Positions 22,951-34,130 of a stretch of DNA of 64,000 bases are shown here, one piece after another; the stretch's first letter is position 1, and the number at the start of each line of letters is the position of its first letter. The DNA comes from Linnemannia schmuckeri (taxonomy: Eukaryota > Mortierellomycota > Mortierellomycetes > Mortierellales > Mortierellaceae). The position numbers and the translations under genes are program-made. The notes below the pieces were generated by a model. It did not search any database. It saw only the letters and a program-made list of their open reading frames with translations, and had not been told where the DNA came from. The stretch spans positions 248,001-312,000 of the forward strand of contig JANATG010000001.1 of the NCBI GenBank assembly GCA_029449235.1, in the 5' to 3' direction.

Positions 22951-23592
22951 TTAAAGGCTTTCATTGGCACCTCCCTTGACTTGTCCATTGGCACCACCTC
23001 CGCCGATTTCTCCACTGGCTTCTCCGTCGACTTCTCCACTGGGACCACCTTTGCCGAGTTTTCCACTGGCACCTCCGATGGCTTGTCCATTGGCACCATG
23101 TCCATCGATTCCTCCACTGGCATTTCCATTGGCTTCTCCACTGCCAACTTCGCTGACTTGTCCACTGGCACCTCCGTCGACTTTTCCAGTGGTACCACTT
23201 TCACCGATTCCTCCACTGGCACCTCCGTCGGCTTTTCCACTGGCAATTTCGTCAACTTGTCCTCTGGCATCTCCGTCGGCTTGTCCAATGAGACCACTTC
23301 CACCGACTCCTCCACTGGCACTTCCGTTGGCTTCTCCACTGCCAACTCCGTTGACTTGCTCACTGACACCTCCGTTGACTTTTCCAGTGGCACCACCTCC
23401 GCCAATTCCTCCACTGGCACCTCCGGTCAGCCTTACATTGGCACGATCATCAATATTGTCTTGTGGGAAGGGCAAAGGAGCTGCTTGAGCGACGCTACTA
23501 CCGAAGTCCGGAGTGTGGACGGACGTGGCTAGGAGGGCCAGGAGGACGGTCACCGACAGGATTGTGAAGGTATACGCGGATGTGTGTTTCAT
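22951..23592 (-). CDS. Secreted Gly/Ser repeat protein, family member 2
   Basis: 213 residues from the ATG at 23592. Signal peptide MKHTSAYTFTILSVTVLLAL, followed by TSVHTPDFGSSVAQAAPLPF, shared almost exactly with the copy at 25.3 kb. The remainder is a Gly/Ala/Ser/Asp/Glu repeat built from roughly 22-residue units such as GGASGGIGGGG, ATGKVNGG and GSGEANGSASGG. A longer period of 66 residues is visible by comparing SGGIGGGGATGKVNG with SGGIGESGTTGKVDG. No cysteines lie in the repeat. A secreted, flexible wall or matrix protein is plausible but inferred. The DNA is also open in one further minus frame and in two plus frames across most of the repeat. It lies in copy A of the tandem duplication. 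Confidence 0.6.
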   Translation of the reverse strand: MKHTSAYTFTILSVTVLLALLATSVHTPDFGSSVAQAAPLPFPQDNIDDRANVRLTGGASGGIGGGGATGKVNGGVSEQVNGVGSGEANGSASGGVGGSGLIGQADGDARGQVDEIASGKADGGASGGIGESGTTGKVDGGASGQVSEVGSGEANGNASGGIDGHGANGQAIGGASGKLGKGGPSGEVDGEASGEIGGGGANGQVKGGANESL

Positions 23593-24794
23593 TGTTGTTG
23601 ATAGCTGTTGGTGTGCTGTGGGTGAGGGAAGAAAGGTTTGTTGTTGTTGCTGCTGATGTTGGACAAAATGGACAGGAGAGGAGGGGTATTTATTAAAGTA
23701 TTTGCCTTGAGAAAAAAAGAGTGAGGAATCCAAACGCGGGAGAAGAGACAGGTTGAGGACGTGGACGAGGGGAGGTAAGGCAACATTCCTCAGCTATGTC
23801 GCGATCTATGTTTTTTCGTGAGGTTATTTTCTTTCGCAATAGTCCGATGAAAGAGAGAGAGACATGAGCGGGATAAAAAAGGAAAGAAAATCAGATGGAG
23901 AAGGCAACAGGGGGGGACAGTTAAATTTTCGATTCGTGCGATCTAACGTTGTCGCCCAAATGTTTTGTTACTGCACTCGGGACACATACTTCATGAGCTA
24001 AATCTCCCACTCTCTTCCCTTTCTCGCTTCCCCTCTTTTTCTTCTCCCCTCTTTTTCTCTTCCCCTCTTTTTCTCTTCCCCTCTTTTTCTCCTCTCCTCT
24101 ATTTCTCTTCCCCTCTTTTTTTCTCTTTCTCTCTTTCTCTCTTTCTCTCTTTCTCTCTTTCAACCTTTCTCTCTCTCCTTTCCCTCCTTTACGACATATT
24201 TTTTGACGAACCCCTCTTCTTCCTTAAAAAAAAAGAATTCAAGGGAGATTTCAATAATAAAAATATATCTCGCGTTTGTGCTATGCAACTTTTCTAGCGT
24301 TCTTTTACGCGTCTAAACCATGAACTCATCAGTTTGGTGCCCTTTCCTTTTTTCTATTATAGTTCCGGGTTTCTTGAACTTGAATTATTTGTTTAATTGA
24401 CCTTTTGTTTTTCTTTTTCCTAATCCAACCCAAACTCGACCAGACCTTAAGTAAGTAGCCTGCCTGAATAAAAAATGTCTAAAAAGAATAACATTTTCAC
24501 ATCCCGACACAGTCGTGGTGAAAAACCAGGGACGCGCTTAGTACGCGTACTCTGGCGCTGTTAGTTTATCGGAAAGAAGGCGTTGTTAGGAGTAGGGTAA
24601 GACTTACTTTTTGATATTTCGTTACATGACACCCTCAAAAGATAGAGATAGAGATGGAAAGTGTGTATATGAGAGAGAGAATAAGAGAAGAAGAGTAACT
24701 TAACAAATCAGCAAGCCTGACTACAAAAGAATGCTGCCGTAAACCCACACTATCGGCCCCTGCGGCGCTTGCTTCTCCTCCACCAAGGCCCCTT
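23593..24794. other. Upstream region of repeat-protein member 2
   Basis: TATTTATT at 23687-23694 reads AATAAATA on minus and is a TATA-like element about 95 bp before the ATG, also present in copy B. Farther up is a CT-rich minisatellite (24020-24170) built from CTCTTTTTCTCTTCCC-like units, then conserved CGCG blocks including TTTTACGCGTCT at about 24303-24314 and AGTACGCGTACT at about 24540. The right end belongs to the 3' side of member 3. Confidence 0.5.
24020..24170. repeat. Pyrimidine minisatellite
   Basis: About five imperfect copies of a 16-17 nt CTCTTTTTCTCTTCCC-like unit, then a TTTCTCTC run. A shorter CTTTCTCT tract occupies the same place in the other duplication copy (near 25798-25832), so the array expanded after or diverged since duplication. 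Confidence 0.7.
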
Positions 24795-26071
24795 CTAAAG
24801 ACCATTACTAACACCTCCATTGATTCCTCCACTAGCGCCTCCAATCAATTTTGCATTGGCGCTTCCGCTTAGTCCTTCACGGGCACCTCCACTTTGTCCT
24901 CCAGCCAGGCTTCCACTCAGTTCTCCGCCTGCACTTCCACTCAAGCCTCCGGCCAAGCTTCTTTTGATACCTCCACTCAAGTCTCTATTGGCTTCTCCAC
25001 TCAAGTCTCCACTCAATTTTGCGTCAGCACCTCCGTCCAAGCCTCTATTCACTCCTCCATTCAATCGTCCGCTCAGTCCTTCGCTGGCACCTCCACTGAG
25101 GCTTCCACCGACAGCACCACTAATACTGCCTTGTGAGAAGGGCAAAGGAGCTGCTTGAGCGACGCTACTACCGAAATCCGGAGTGTGGACGGACGTGGCT
25201 GGAAAGGCCAGGAGGATGGCCACCGACGGGGCTGTGAAGGTATACGCGGATGTGTGTTTCATTGTTGTTGATAGCTGTTGGTGTGCTGTGGGTGAGGGAA
25301 GAAAGGTTTGTTGTTGTTGCTGCTGATGTTGGACAAAATGGACAGGAGAGGAGGGGTATTTATTGAACTTTTTGCCTTGAAAAAAGAGTGAGGAATCCAA
25401 GCGCTGGAGAAGAAAGAAGAATCATGCAGAGCACGATCAGTTTGAAGGACCTGTATCTAATGGTGAAGATGGAGTGTAAAAAAGGGACGAGGTTGGGGGC
25501 GTAGGGCAAGGGTATGAAAGGCAACGTACTCTACTATGTCGCGATCTATGTTTTTTTGCGAGTTTATTTTCTTTCGTAATAATCTGGTGAAAGAGAGAGA
25601 GACTTGAGAGGATAAAAAGCGTAAACGAACTAGAAGATGGAGAGGGGAAAAAGTGAAGAAAACAACCTTGTTACAGGATTTGCATTGTTTCCCAGAAAGA
25701 CAGTTAAATTTTTCGGGGTTCGCGCGCGATTTAACTTATCGCGTCTTTTAAGCCAAATTTTTTGTTACTGCACTCGTGCCACGCTAGATCTCCTTGTCTC
25801 TTTCTCTTTCTCTCTTTCTCTCTTTCTCTCTTCTTCATTCTCATCCTTTTCATTTACTACATTTCTCGTTACGAGCATCTCTTTTCCCATAAAAAAGAAA
25901 TGAGCCCAGAAAGACAACAGAGATTTTAGTAATAAAAAATATCTCGCGTTTGAGTGATGCATTTTTTCTAGCGTTCTTTTACGCGTCTGACGTCTGAGCC
26001 ATGAACTCATCAATTTGACACCCCTTCCTGTTTTTCTATAGTTCCGAATATCTTGTGACTTAATTGACTTT
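24693..26071. repeat. Tandem duplication, copy B
   Basis: About 1.4 kb in the same orientation as copy A, with the same order of blocks. Identity is highest in the 5' leader and signal-peptide region and lower in the repeat domain and distal upstream region. Confidence 0.8.
24795..25262 (-). CDS. Secreted Gly/Ser repeat protein, family member 3
   Basis: 155 residues from the ATG at 25262. Leader MKHTSAYTFTAPSVAILLAF and the next segment TSVHTPDFGSSVAQAAPLPF nearly match member 2. The leader has small changes (for example a proline) that may weaken it. The repeat differs from member 2: it is Ser/Gly/Leu/Asn-rich with units such as LSGGASEGLSGRLNGG and SGSLAGGQSGGAREG. So the repeat part evolved faster than the leader. 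Expected product: secreted and flexible, function unknown. It has the same TATA-like AATAAATA upstream (25357-25364 on plus). Confidence 0.6.
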   Translation of the reverse strand: MKHTSAYTFTAPSVAILLAFPATSVHTPDFGSSVAQAAPLPFSQGSISGAVGGSLSGGASEGLSGRLNGGVNRGLDGGADAKLSGDLSGEANRDLSGGIKRSLAGGLSGSAGGELSGSLAGGQSGGAREGLSGSANAKLIGGASGGINGGVSNGL

Positions 26072-27068
26072 CTTATCTCTTTCCCTTGATACTTCATTTT
26101 TTTTTGTCACCGCTTGTTAGTGCTGAGAAATAATGAAAGCATATCATTCTCCAGGACAGTTACCTCGATCGACAACGCCAAAAAAAAAAAAAAAAATGTG
26201 TGCTTTGCGCCGTTTGCATGAACTCCCTATGAGAAAGTGAAAACAGTACACAGGCACAGAAAGTATATATCGCCTTCATATATAGAACAACCCTTAGTTT
26301 ATGGGTTGCTCTATTCTATGCCGCCTTAATAACCACTCACTTAAACCAAACTCTCAAAAAAAAAGTGTATCTGACAATTTACTACTTGCAAAAAGTCCCT
26401 CCCTAACAAACAATACCATATCCCTTCCTTCTTTTTTTCTTATCCTCATTTCGCTTCAGAGTTCACTATTCTTTCTTTCTTTCCTTCTTCTTTCCTTTTT
26501 TCTTTCTTTCACTTTTTCTCCCTATCGTCGTCAAACAATGAAACAAGATGTAAAAACGACTGAAACAAGTAAGATACATGTTGATTACCATAAGCAACAG
26601 AATCAAACATCAACCCTGGGCGAAGCAAATGATTACCTGGTTTATCGCTCTCAGGTTGTATAAGAAACCTCCCCCCCCCCTGGTTTGCGCACTAGCTAAT
26701 CACAGGGAAAAAAATGGAATCGTAGAACAAGAGCCAAGACAAAGTACAGAATGTCAAGGCCACGATCATCATATAGCTTCTACTGTCAACTCCATCATCG
26801 AAGCATGGTGTCAATGGTATTCAAATATGTTTATTCATACAAAAGAAAAAAAAAAGAAATGAGCACTTAAGCTCAACACCCCTCCCGATTTTTAAGAAAA
26901 TGAAGACCGCGCAACTCTACAATAATGATAATAACAACTACAACCAAAAAAAAAGCAAATGTAAAATGGAGAAAAAAAAGCAAACGCAAAATACGAATAA
27001 AAAAACAAAGCAGTGAAAAAAACGTGGTATGATAATATTCTGCTCCTTCCTGGTCACACCATTCACCA
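25263..27068. other. Upstream region of repeat-protein member 3 and 3' flank of the Rua1-type gene
   Basis: The first 0.8 kb is copy B of the duplicated upstream DNA, with TTCGCGCGCGATTTAAC and TTTTACGCGTCTGACG. Beyond 26.1 kb the sequence is unique, AT-rich, with a C11 run near 26671. No gene is seen. Confidence 0.45.
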
Positions 27069-30000
27069 TCAATGGTGTTGGTTGGCAACCGCGACAACAT
27101 TGCCAACGGCCGCAGCTGCAGCAACAGCAGCCGCCGCCTGCTCTGCGCTCAGTGACCCACTTCCGTTCCCCATCCCGTGGCTATGGCCGTGACCGAGACC
27201 GTGTCCATGTCCGTGGCTTTGGCTCAAGGGATGAATTCCACCACCCACCATGCTGTTACCGTTGCTCAGGTTGGCCGCAAAGGCAGCAGCGGTGGCAGCA
27301 TCTGTAAACGCAGCCATGGGCTGACCAGGACCAGCCGAGAACGATGACCGGTTTGAGCTCTGGCCTTGGGTCTTGGGCTTGTGGTAGATATGACACTTGT
27401 GCGCATGGCGGTACCACAGCATAGAGTTCTGACGCTTGTGGTTCGAGATTGGGATCCACTCGTTGCACTGGTGGCAGAGTCCCTCAATGTCATCCTGTTC
27501 CATCTGGCGTGTCTGGATTGGGTTCGAAAACAACTTTCCCGACACCGACGATATTCCATGGAAGAACTGCTTATGATACCTATTATTGCACAATAATAAA
27601 AAACAACAGACGTTAATTATTTGTCGCTCTCAATAACTAGGTGTACCTTGGCAAACACAACCAGTCGAAAAAAATCTTACCAGAAGGCACTGTTCTTGAG
27701 TTGGAGCCACTTGCCAGGAACGCAGGTGTCACAGAAACCCTCCTTGGCTTGACCGACGTTACGGACCCATTGAGGTGTGTACTGGTCGCCCTCATAACGC
27801 AGCTTCTGCTTCCTAGCTGTGGGATCGCCATGGAGCTCACTACCCTCAAAGTCCAATCCACTAGCGCCGGCTGTGGTACCGGTAGCATCGTCAAAACCAG
27901 CACCACCTTCCTCGTCCTCACCTCCAGCACTGACTCCTGCACCAGCACCAGCACCGCTCGCTCCAGCATTATTGCCTGCAAAACCATTGACCAATCCAGT
28001 GACAGCCTCGGGATCTAATGCATCGCCCATCGACATCGATCGGCCCTTGGCCTTGGCGCCCTTGCCCGCAGCCTTGGCCGCCTTGGGTTTGGCCTTGGTC
28101 TTGGCTCCAGTGACTCCTCCATTCTGCTGCTGTGGAAGCAAACCATAGCTGGGGTCCATGCGATCATGCGAGATTGAATGACGAAGAGTATGGACGGGCT
28201 CAGTCAAGGGCATGTTCGACAGCTGGTACAAGTTGGACTCGCCACTCATGGGGCCACCTGCAGCCGAGACGTTATGGGGATGGACTCCTTGACCACTCAT
28301 CTGCATGTGCAAAGGAACTGACGCTGGGGGCATCACCGAGCCGAGACCATTGTTCACGTTGTTGATGCTGTTATGGTAGACCTGGAGGTGAAGCGCCATA
28401 TCTGGTGGTTGCCAGTTCTGAACCGACGTGCCTTGGCTGGGGGTACCCGAGAGACCAGTAGATCCCATCTCAGCTGTCGTTGTTGGGGGGTTAAACGAGC
28501 TGAGGGATCCCATATAACTGCTGTACATGTCGACGGATTTTGTCCGCTTGCGATGGTAGCTCTCCTCGGGTGCGGCGGCACTGTTATCGTTGTTATTTAT
28601 GTTGGCAGCTCCCAAACCCAAGCCAATCAAGTTGTGATCCATGTTGGGCTCCTGTTTAATGTGGAAGGGCGAATGATTGGGTCCCTTGTCGTCGCCACTG
28701 CTGATGCCGCTGCTAGCGCCCGAAGGTGTCGTCAAATGGCTGTTGTCGGATGACGGCTGTGCAGACGACTGCTGGCTCACCCCTGGAACCGGCTGACGAA
28801 TTTGATCCAGACCCTGTGCCACGTTGGCATCCATCAACGACCGTTTGCGTTCTCGGACGGGTATGGGACCAAAGGACAGGCCCGAAGGAGGTCGTGACAT
28901 TTGCATGCTGGTGGGAGTCGAGCCCATGCTGGAAGAAGAATGCTGGAAGGATCCAGCGGGACTACTGATGGTTCTGTTTCGGACTCGTGCAGCAGCCTTG
29001 CCTGCTGCAAAGTTCGGGGCGCCTGTTGGAGTGCCGTACATCTTTTGGTTCAACTGCTGCTGCTGGGGATGCAACGGTGGCGTCAACGAATGAGGACTCT
29101 TGGCGTACTCGACACCCGGACTTGACAGATTGCGGACATGAGGCGACTGGGATGCTGCGAGCGTTTGGGACCGGAGATGAAGTCGCTGTTGATGCATCTG
29201 TTGTTGTTGCAGCGCCTGTTGGTGCTGAGCGTGCTGCAGTTGTTGTTGCTGGGCTTGTTGAAGGCGGAGTTGCTGCTGTTGATGCTGGTGAGCCTGTTGT
29301 TGCTGAACGAGGTTGGCCATAGAGATGTGCGTCGACAAGGGAGGAACGGGAGCATCGTTGTTCACAAGATAACCAGACGAGTTGGTAAAAGCTGGTGGCA
29401 TCGATGACTGGTATCCTGCCCGTGCGTGTTCCAATGATCCCTGCTCGTTGCCGCCATTATTCTCCAGGAGAGTCGGGTCCGAAGAGTTGGAAAGTGGATG
29501 TGCTTTGTTATCGTAGGCAGGCATCGAAAAGGGATGAACAGAGGCGGACATCATATCCACCGAATTGGAGGACCAAATGGACGGCAACATGCCCTCGGTC
29601 TCGTTAGGATGCTGGCCAGGGATCTGACCCGATTGCTCCAATGACAAGTCAGACGATGGCTCCTTTGACAATGGGTGCATCTGAGCCGAACCGTGGTTGC
29701 TATTGTTGTTGTATTGCTCGGGCTGAAGGTGAAGCGGCTCCTCTCCCATCGAAAACATCGAGTTCATTCGGATCATGTTGGCGGTATCGGCATCGAGGAT
29801 GACACTATTACTCCTGGAGGGTTGTGCGCTCCTCACATCGCCGTCAACGCTATTGTCTCCCGGGCTCGACCGCGACTGAGGCATAAAGTCCAAGAAGCTC
29901 ATCATGGCCAAACCTGTCCCGATTCCATGGTGATCATATTCGTCATTCTCGTATCCAAGACCACCGCCGGTCGAGCTCTGTTGGGAATGAAGATCGCCGA

Positions 30001-30654
30001 CAGGGTGGTCAAAGTCAAAGTGGGTAAAGTCTGAAGGTGAATCGTCACCGACTGTAGAAGCCAGACTGATGATGCTGCCACGATCCTGACGGGCCCGGAG
30101 TCGGTCTTCCCTGCTTCCCATGGACAAGAGAGAGTGGAAGGATGCGCGATGGGTGAGACCATGGCCTTGGTTTTCAAGCCAGAGCGGTCTTGGCGTAACA
30201 GTGTGTGCTTGAGACATGGTCTGGGCGTGGACACTGGTCTCCATGGTGGGCAACGTGACAGAGGTCATTGAGGTGAGGGCGACGTGATAAGGATGCGTCG
30301 ACTCCATTGCCAGCGATTGAGCCTGGGCCTGGGACAGAGCCTGAGAATGAGACATCTGGTGCTGTTGGTGTTGGAGCTGTTGCTGATGTTGCTGTTGATG
30401 CTGCTGTTGTTGTTGCTGTTGTTGTTGAGAAGTAGGCTGGAACTGGCGCAAGTCCAGAGGCTGTTGAGGGTGCTCCATCATCATATCTAGAGGCCTTCCT
30501 TTTGAGGGAGGTTGGGAACGAGACTGAGGCTGAGGCAGCGGCTGGGACGTTGAGCGAGATTGACTTTGGTCACTAACTAGGACCGCGTCCTGCGAGGAGG
30601 GATCGAGGGTAGCGGAGTTGTTTAGTAAAACGGTGTGGCTCGACTCTTCAGAAT
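27069..30654 (-). CDS. Rua1-type transcription regulator with C-terminal zinc domain; 5' exon(s) unresolved
   Basis: Two exons are firm: 27681-30654 and 27069-27579, about 1161 codons. The conserved part spans their junction: GDQYTPQWVRNVGQAKEGFC, CDTCVPGKWLQLKNSAFW, then YHKQFFHGISSVSG, EGLCHQCNEWIPIS and MLWYRHAHKCH. The C-x2-C, C-x2-C and H-x3-C-H pattern matches the C-terminal domain named after Ustilago maydis Rua1, a regulator of glycolipid genes. The rest is Gln/His/Ser-rich with several polyQ tracts. After the domain there is a His/Gly and poly-Ala tail. The large exon begins at an AATAG acceptor at 30654 and lacks an early ATG. A candidate preceding exon is 30841-30934 (ending TTYT before a GTTGAC donor). 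The first in-frame ATG inside the exon is the MMMEHPQQ site. A nuclear role is likely; targets are unknown. Confidence 0.85.
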
Positions 30655-32539
30655 CTATTGAAAAGAGATGGTCGTAGGATTGGAGTGGAGTGGATTGGAG
30701 TAGCGTGGAGCAAGGTGCAAAAGAGCGAGAAAGGTTCAATTGAACAGGGAAGGGAAGGGAAGGGAAGAATTAGAAAGAGAAGAACAGAGGAATTGTAAAA
30801 GAGAGGAGGGAAAAGAAAAGGAAGAGGAAGGTTAGTCAACCAGTATAAGTCGTCTTTAAGAGCTGGGTGAAGGACCGGGCGCTGATTGGTGTGGTGGACA
30901 CAAGGCCACATCGGGTTATCTGGAGGATGATTTGCTGCAACAAAAAAGAAAACAACAAAAAAAGAACAGAGAACACGAAACGGAACGAAACGAAAAGCGG
31001 AGGGAGGGTAAATAGACGAGCAGGTAGGCAGGTAGGTTGGCAGACAACACAACACAAGCACAACAAAAAAACAGCCACTCGGTTCGAGACATGTAGAAAA
31101 GGGCGCAATGGTTCAGCCATTGCTATTGAATGATATGTGAGTATTCACACACAAAAATACATAAACACACTAAGAGAAGGGGGAGCAGGAAATAGCACAG
31201 AGGAAAATACAGGGGGGGGGGGGGGAGTATCACGGTGGACCTGCTTTGTGTACTGCGTGAGAGTGCGCTCGTATGTTGTTTGTGCATGTGTATGTGGGTG
31301 CGTGTGTGTGGGAGTGGAAAATGTGGATATTCGCAAGGACTTTTGTCGAAAGGGGGTAAACAAGAAGGAAGTGAGGACAGTGAAGGCGAAGAAATAGAGC
31401 ATGGTAGTAAGAAAGGGAAATGTCAAAGCAGGGGCAAGTGAATTGAAGTATTGCGAGGGTGCACAAGAGGGAAAAGGGGGGTGATGGGACGAGAGAAGGA
31501 AAGGAGAAGGCAGGAAGAGAAGGGTACCCCAACCATGGGAAAGAAAAGAAGGGGGAGGATGGATTGGATTCCATGGATGTGCAGTGCAGCTATATCTAAT
31601 GCGAAGAGAATGGAAGGATGGGATGGGATGGGCCAGGGCCCAGCCCAAAAGGTGTTCGTAGACCCGAGGGGGAAGAGAAGGGAGCACAAGGGTGGAAGGG
31701 AAGATAGTAGGATGGAAGGAACATACGATGGAGTGAAGGGGGCTGATTGAGGTGGAGTGGATAGATGATGGGGATGTAAATGGGAGGTTAGAGAGGAGCA
31801 GTAGCAGTAAAGAGAAGAATAAAATAAACCAGAAGCTGGTAGACTGGTATGGCATTGCTCTCATACCCATGTACACCGAGGAGATATGTAAAAAGGGAAA
31901 GAGTGGCCACCATGGGAACCACGTTGGATATGAAGAGTGGATTGTGAACAAGGTAGATAGAGACAGATACCAATCGGACAGATAACTAAGTGACTGACTG
32001 ACTGAGTGACTGGGAAATAAAATGGTGGTTGATCACATATCACAGACCTGTCTTCCCTCCCTCGTACCCACGAACCCTTCCCAGGGTCATCTACCTATTC
32101 ACTGAGTATGTATGTATGGGTAGAGTAGTACATATCGGGGATGGTACACTTTTTTTTTCCTTTTTTCTTTTGAGCAATTGATTAGAGCCGAGAAGAGTAG
32201 AGGAGGGGTCTCCAGGGTGGATGGACCGACAGAGTGACAAGTGGGATAGGAGAGAGAACAAGGAGAGAACAGACAGACGAGTGAGAAGAATGGAGCACCT
32301 CGCTCTAAGGGTCCAATTATTTTTGTTCAAATCGGATCTCGAAGAGGAAAGGAGAGAGATAGGCTACCAGTGATGCGTATGAGTATGATGTGTATGTGTC
32401 CAGAAAGTGTGAGTGTGTGCGTGTGAATGGAATAATAGAGCGCATGTGCAAATAAAGAGTGATGTGCGAAATAAACATCATCCAAGGGACAGACAGACGG
32501 CACTTGAACTTGAACAGCGACAGAGGGATATACAGAGTT

Positions 32540-32574
<35 letters not shown>

Positions 32575-34085
32575 GCTCATACTCCCTCCTCCACCTTACT
32601 CGCTCAAAACAAAAGGGACAACACCGTCAACTCAACTCGCACTCTCTTTTTCCCAACTCAGTCAGTCACGACCCCGAGCGAGGAACAGGTCGAAATGCAT
32701 TGGCCACCAACTTTTTTTTTCTTCTTCTTTTATGTCTTTATCATTCCTGTTCATTACCACTTGCACTCTCCTGTTGTTTGCTGCAGCTTGTCATTCCTTT
32801 CCTTAGAAAAAGAAAAAAAAAAGAAAAAACATACCCAAGAAGTAATAGTCGCTGTTGTTGGTGGTGGTGTTGTCAAGAGCTAAAAAAAATCAGTCAGGAC
32901 AGGTGACAGAGAGAGGAAACGTAAGGACGACTAGTGGGAGAGGTAAGTGTTGTACAGTGAGTGGTGTTAAGAAAAGGAGACAAAGGGGCTGAAGAAGAAA
33001 GTAAGGAAAGAGAAGAAAATAAAGGAAAAATGAGGTACGAGGACAGAGAGAGAGAGATAACAAAAGGGGGACCGTTCAAGAAATGAGCTTGAGAAAGCAG
33101 TAATAGATAGAAGGAAGACGAACCAGTCAGTGCAAACAAGAAAGATACAAGTGAACCACGCAAGTTGAGAAAAGAAAACTAGGGAGTGAACAAGGAGAGC
33201 AGCACACATATATACATAAGAGCAATAAAGAAGCATACAGAAGGGACGAGGCAACAAGAAAGAAAAGAAAAAAAAAAGGGAAATAGGAGAACAACACCTA
33301 CAAACAACAGTTTGTGTGTGAATAGTGATGCGGCTGAGTTTCTCTTTTTAAAAGGAGGTTAAGAGTGCAATGGGAGAAGTAGTGGTGACAGCAGTTGTTT
33401 GCTTATGGTTGGTTGTGTGTTGCCTGCTGCCTGTTTCGATTAGCGAATGTGCGAGTGGTGTGTGTGTGAATGAATGAATGAATGAATTAATGAATGAATT
33501 AATGAAAAAAGAATGAGGCAGGGGTATAGTTGTTATTTACAGGTATGGTTGCAGACGGTGTTCCAGTGAGCAGGACAGAGACGCGTAATAATACAGGGGT
33601 GGAGTGTAAAAGGGAAGAGGAGAGAATGAAGGTGGTCGGTGGAAGTAGGGGTTATAGGTAAGTGAAGGAACGAGGGTAAGGGTGGCAGTAGTCGTTGTAC
33701 AAATAACAAAAGAGAAGAAGGGAAGAATGAGAACGACGAGAGAAAAGGAGTGAAGAAGAAGAGGAAAGTGTGGTTGCTTTTTTTTTGTTGTTGTTGTTGT
33801 TGTTGTAGATATTGTAGATATTGTTGTTTGTTTGCTGTTTGTTGTTTTCGAAGAGTACAAAAATAAAAGTAGTTTATATCCTCGGAGGAAAAAACAATGC
33901 AGCAAAAGGCAAAAAAAGAGAAGGAAAAGAAAAACGAAAAAGAAAAAGAAAAACGAAAAAGAAAAAGAAAAAGAAAAAGAAAAAGAAAAAGAAAAAGAAA
34001 GGAAAAAAAGAAACGAGGAGAGATGGCGATGATGGACGATGTGTGTATGTGCTGTGTGTGTGTGCGTATTTGTGTGTGTAAATGG

Positions 34086-34130
<45 letters not shown>

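Larger units (their letters stand above)
22866..24403. repeat. Tandem duplication, copy A
   Basis: About 1.5 kb containing the repeat-protein gene at 22951-23592 plus about 0.8 kb upstream and a short 3' flank. Matching blocks in copy B occur in the same order: the 3' flank (AATCAGTAAGCCTGACT), the signal-peptide region and 5' leader (near identical), CTATGTCGCGATCTATG, GTTACTGCACTCG, TCTAGCGTTCTTTTACGCGT and CATGAACTCATCA. Confidence 0.8.

Noticed and set aside
31145..31951. Minus-strand frame of 268 codons
   Set aside because: Composition follows purine-rich plus-strand DNA and a G14 run; no domain.
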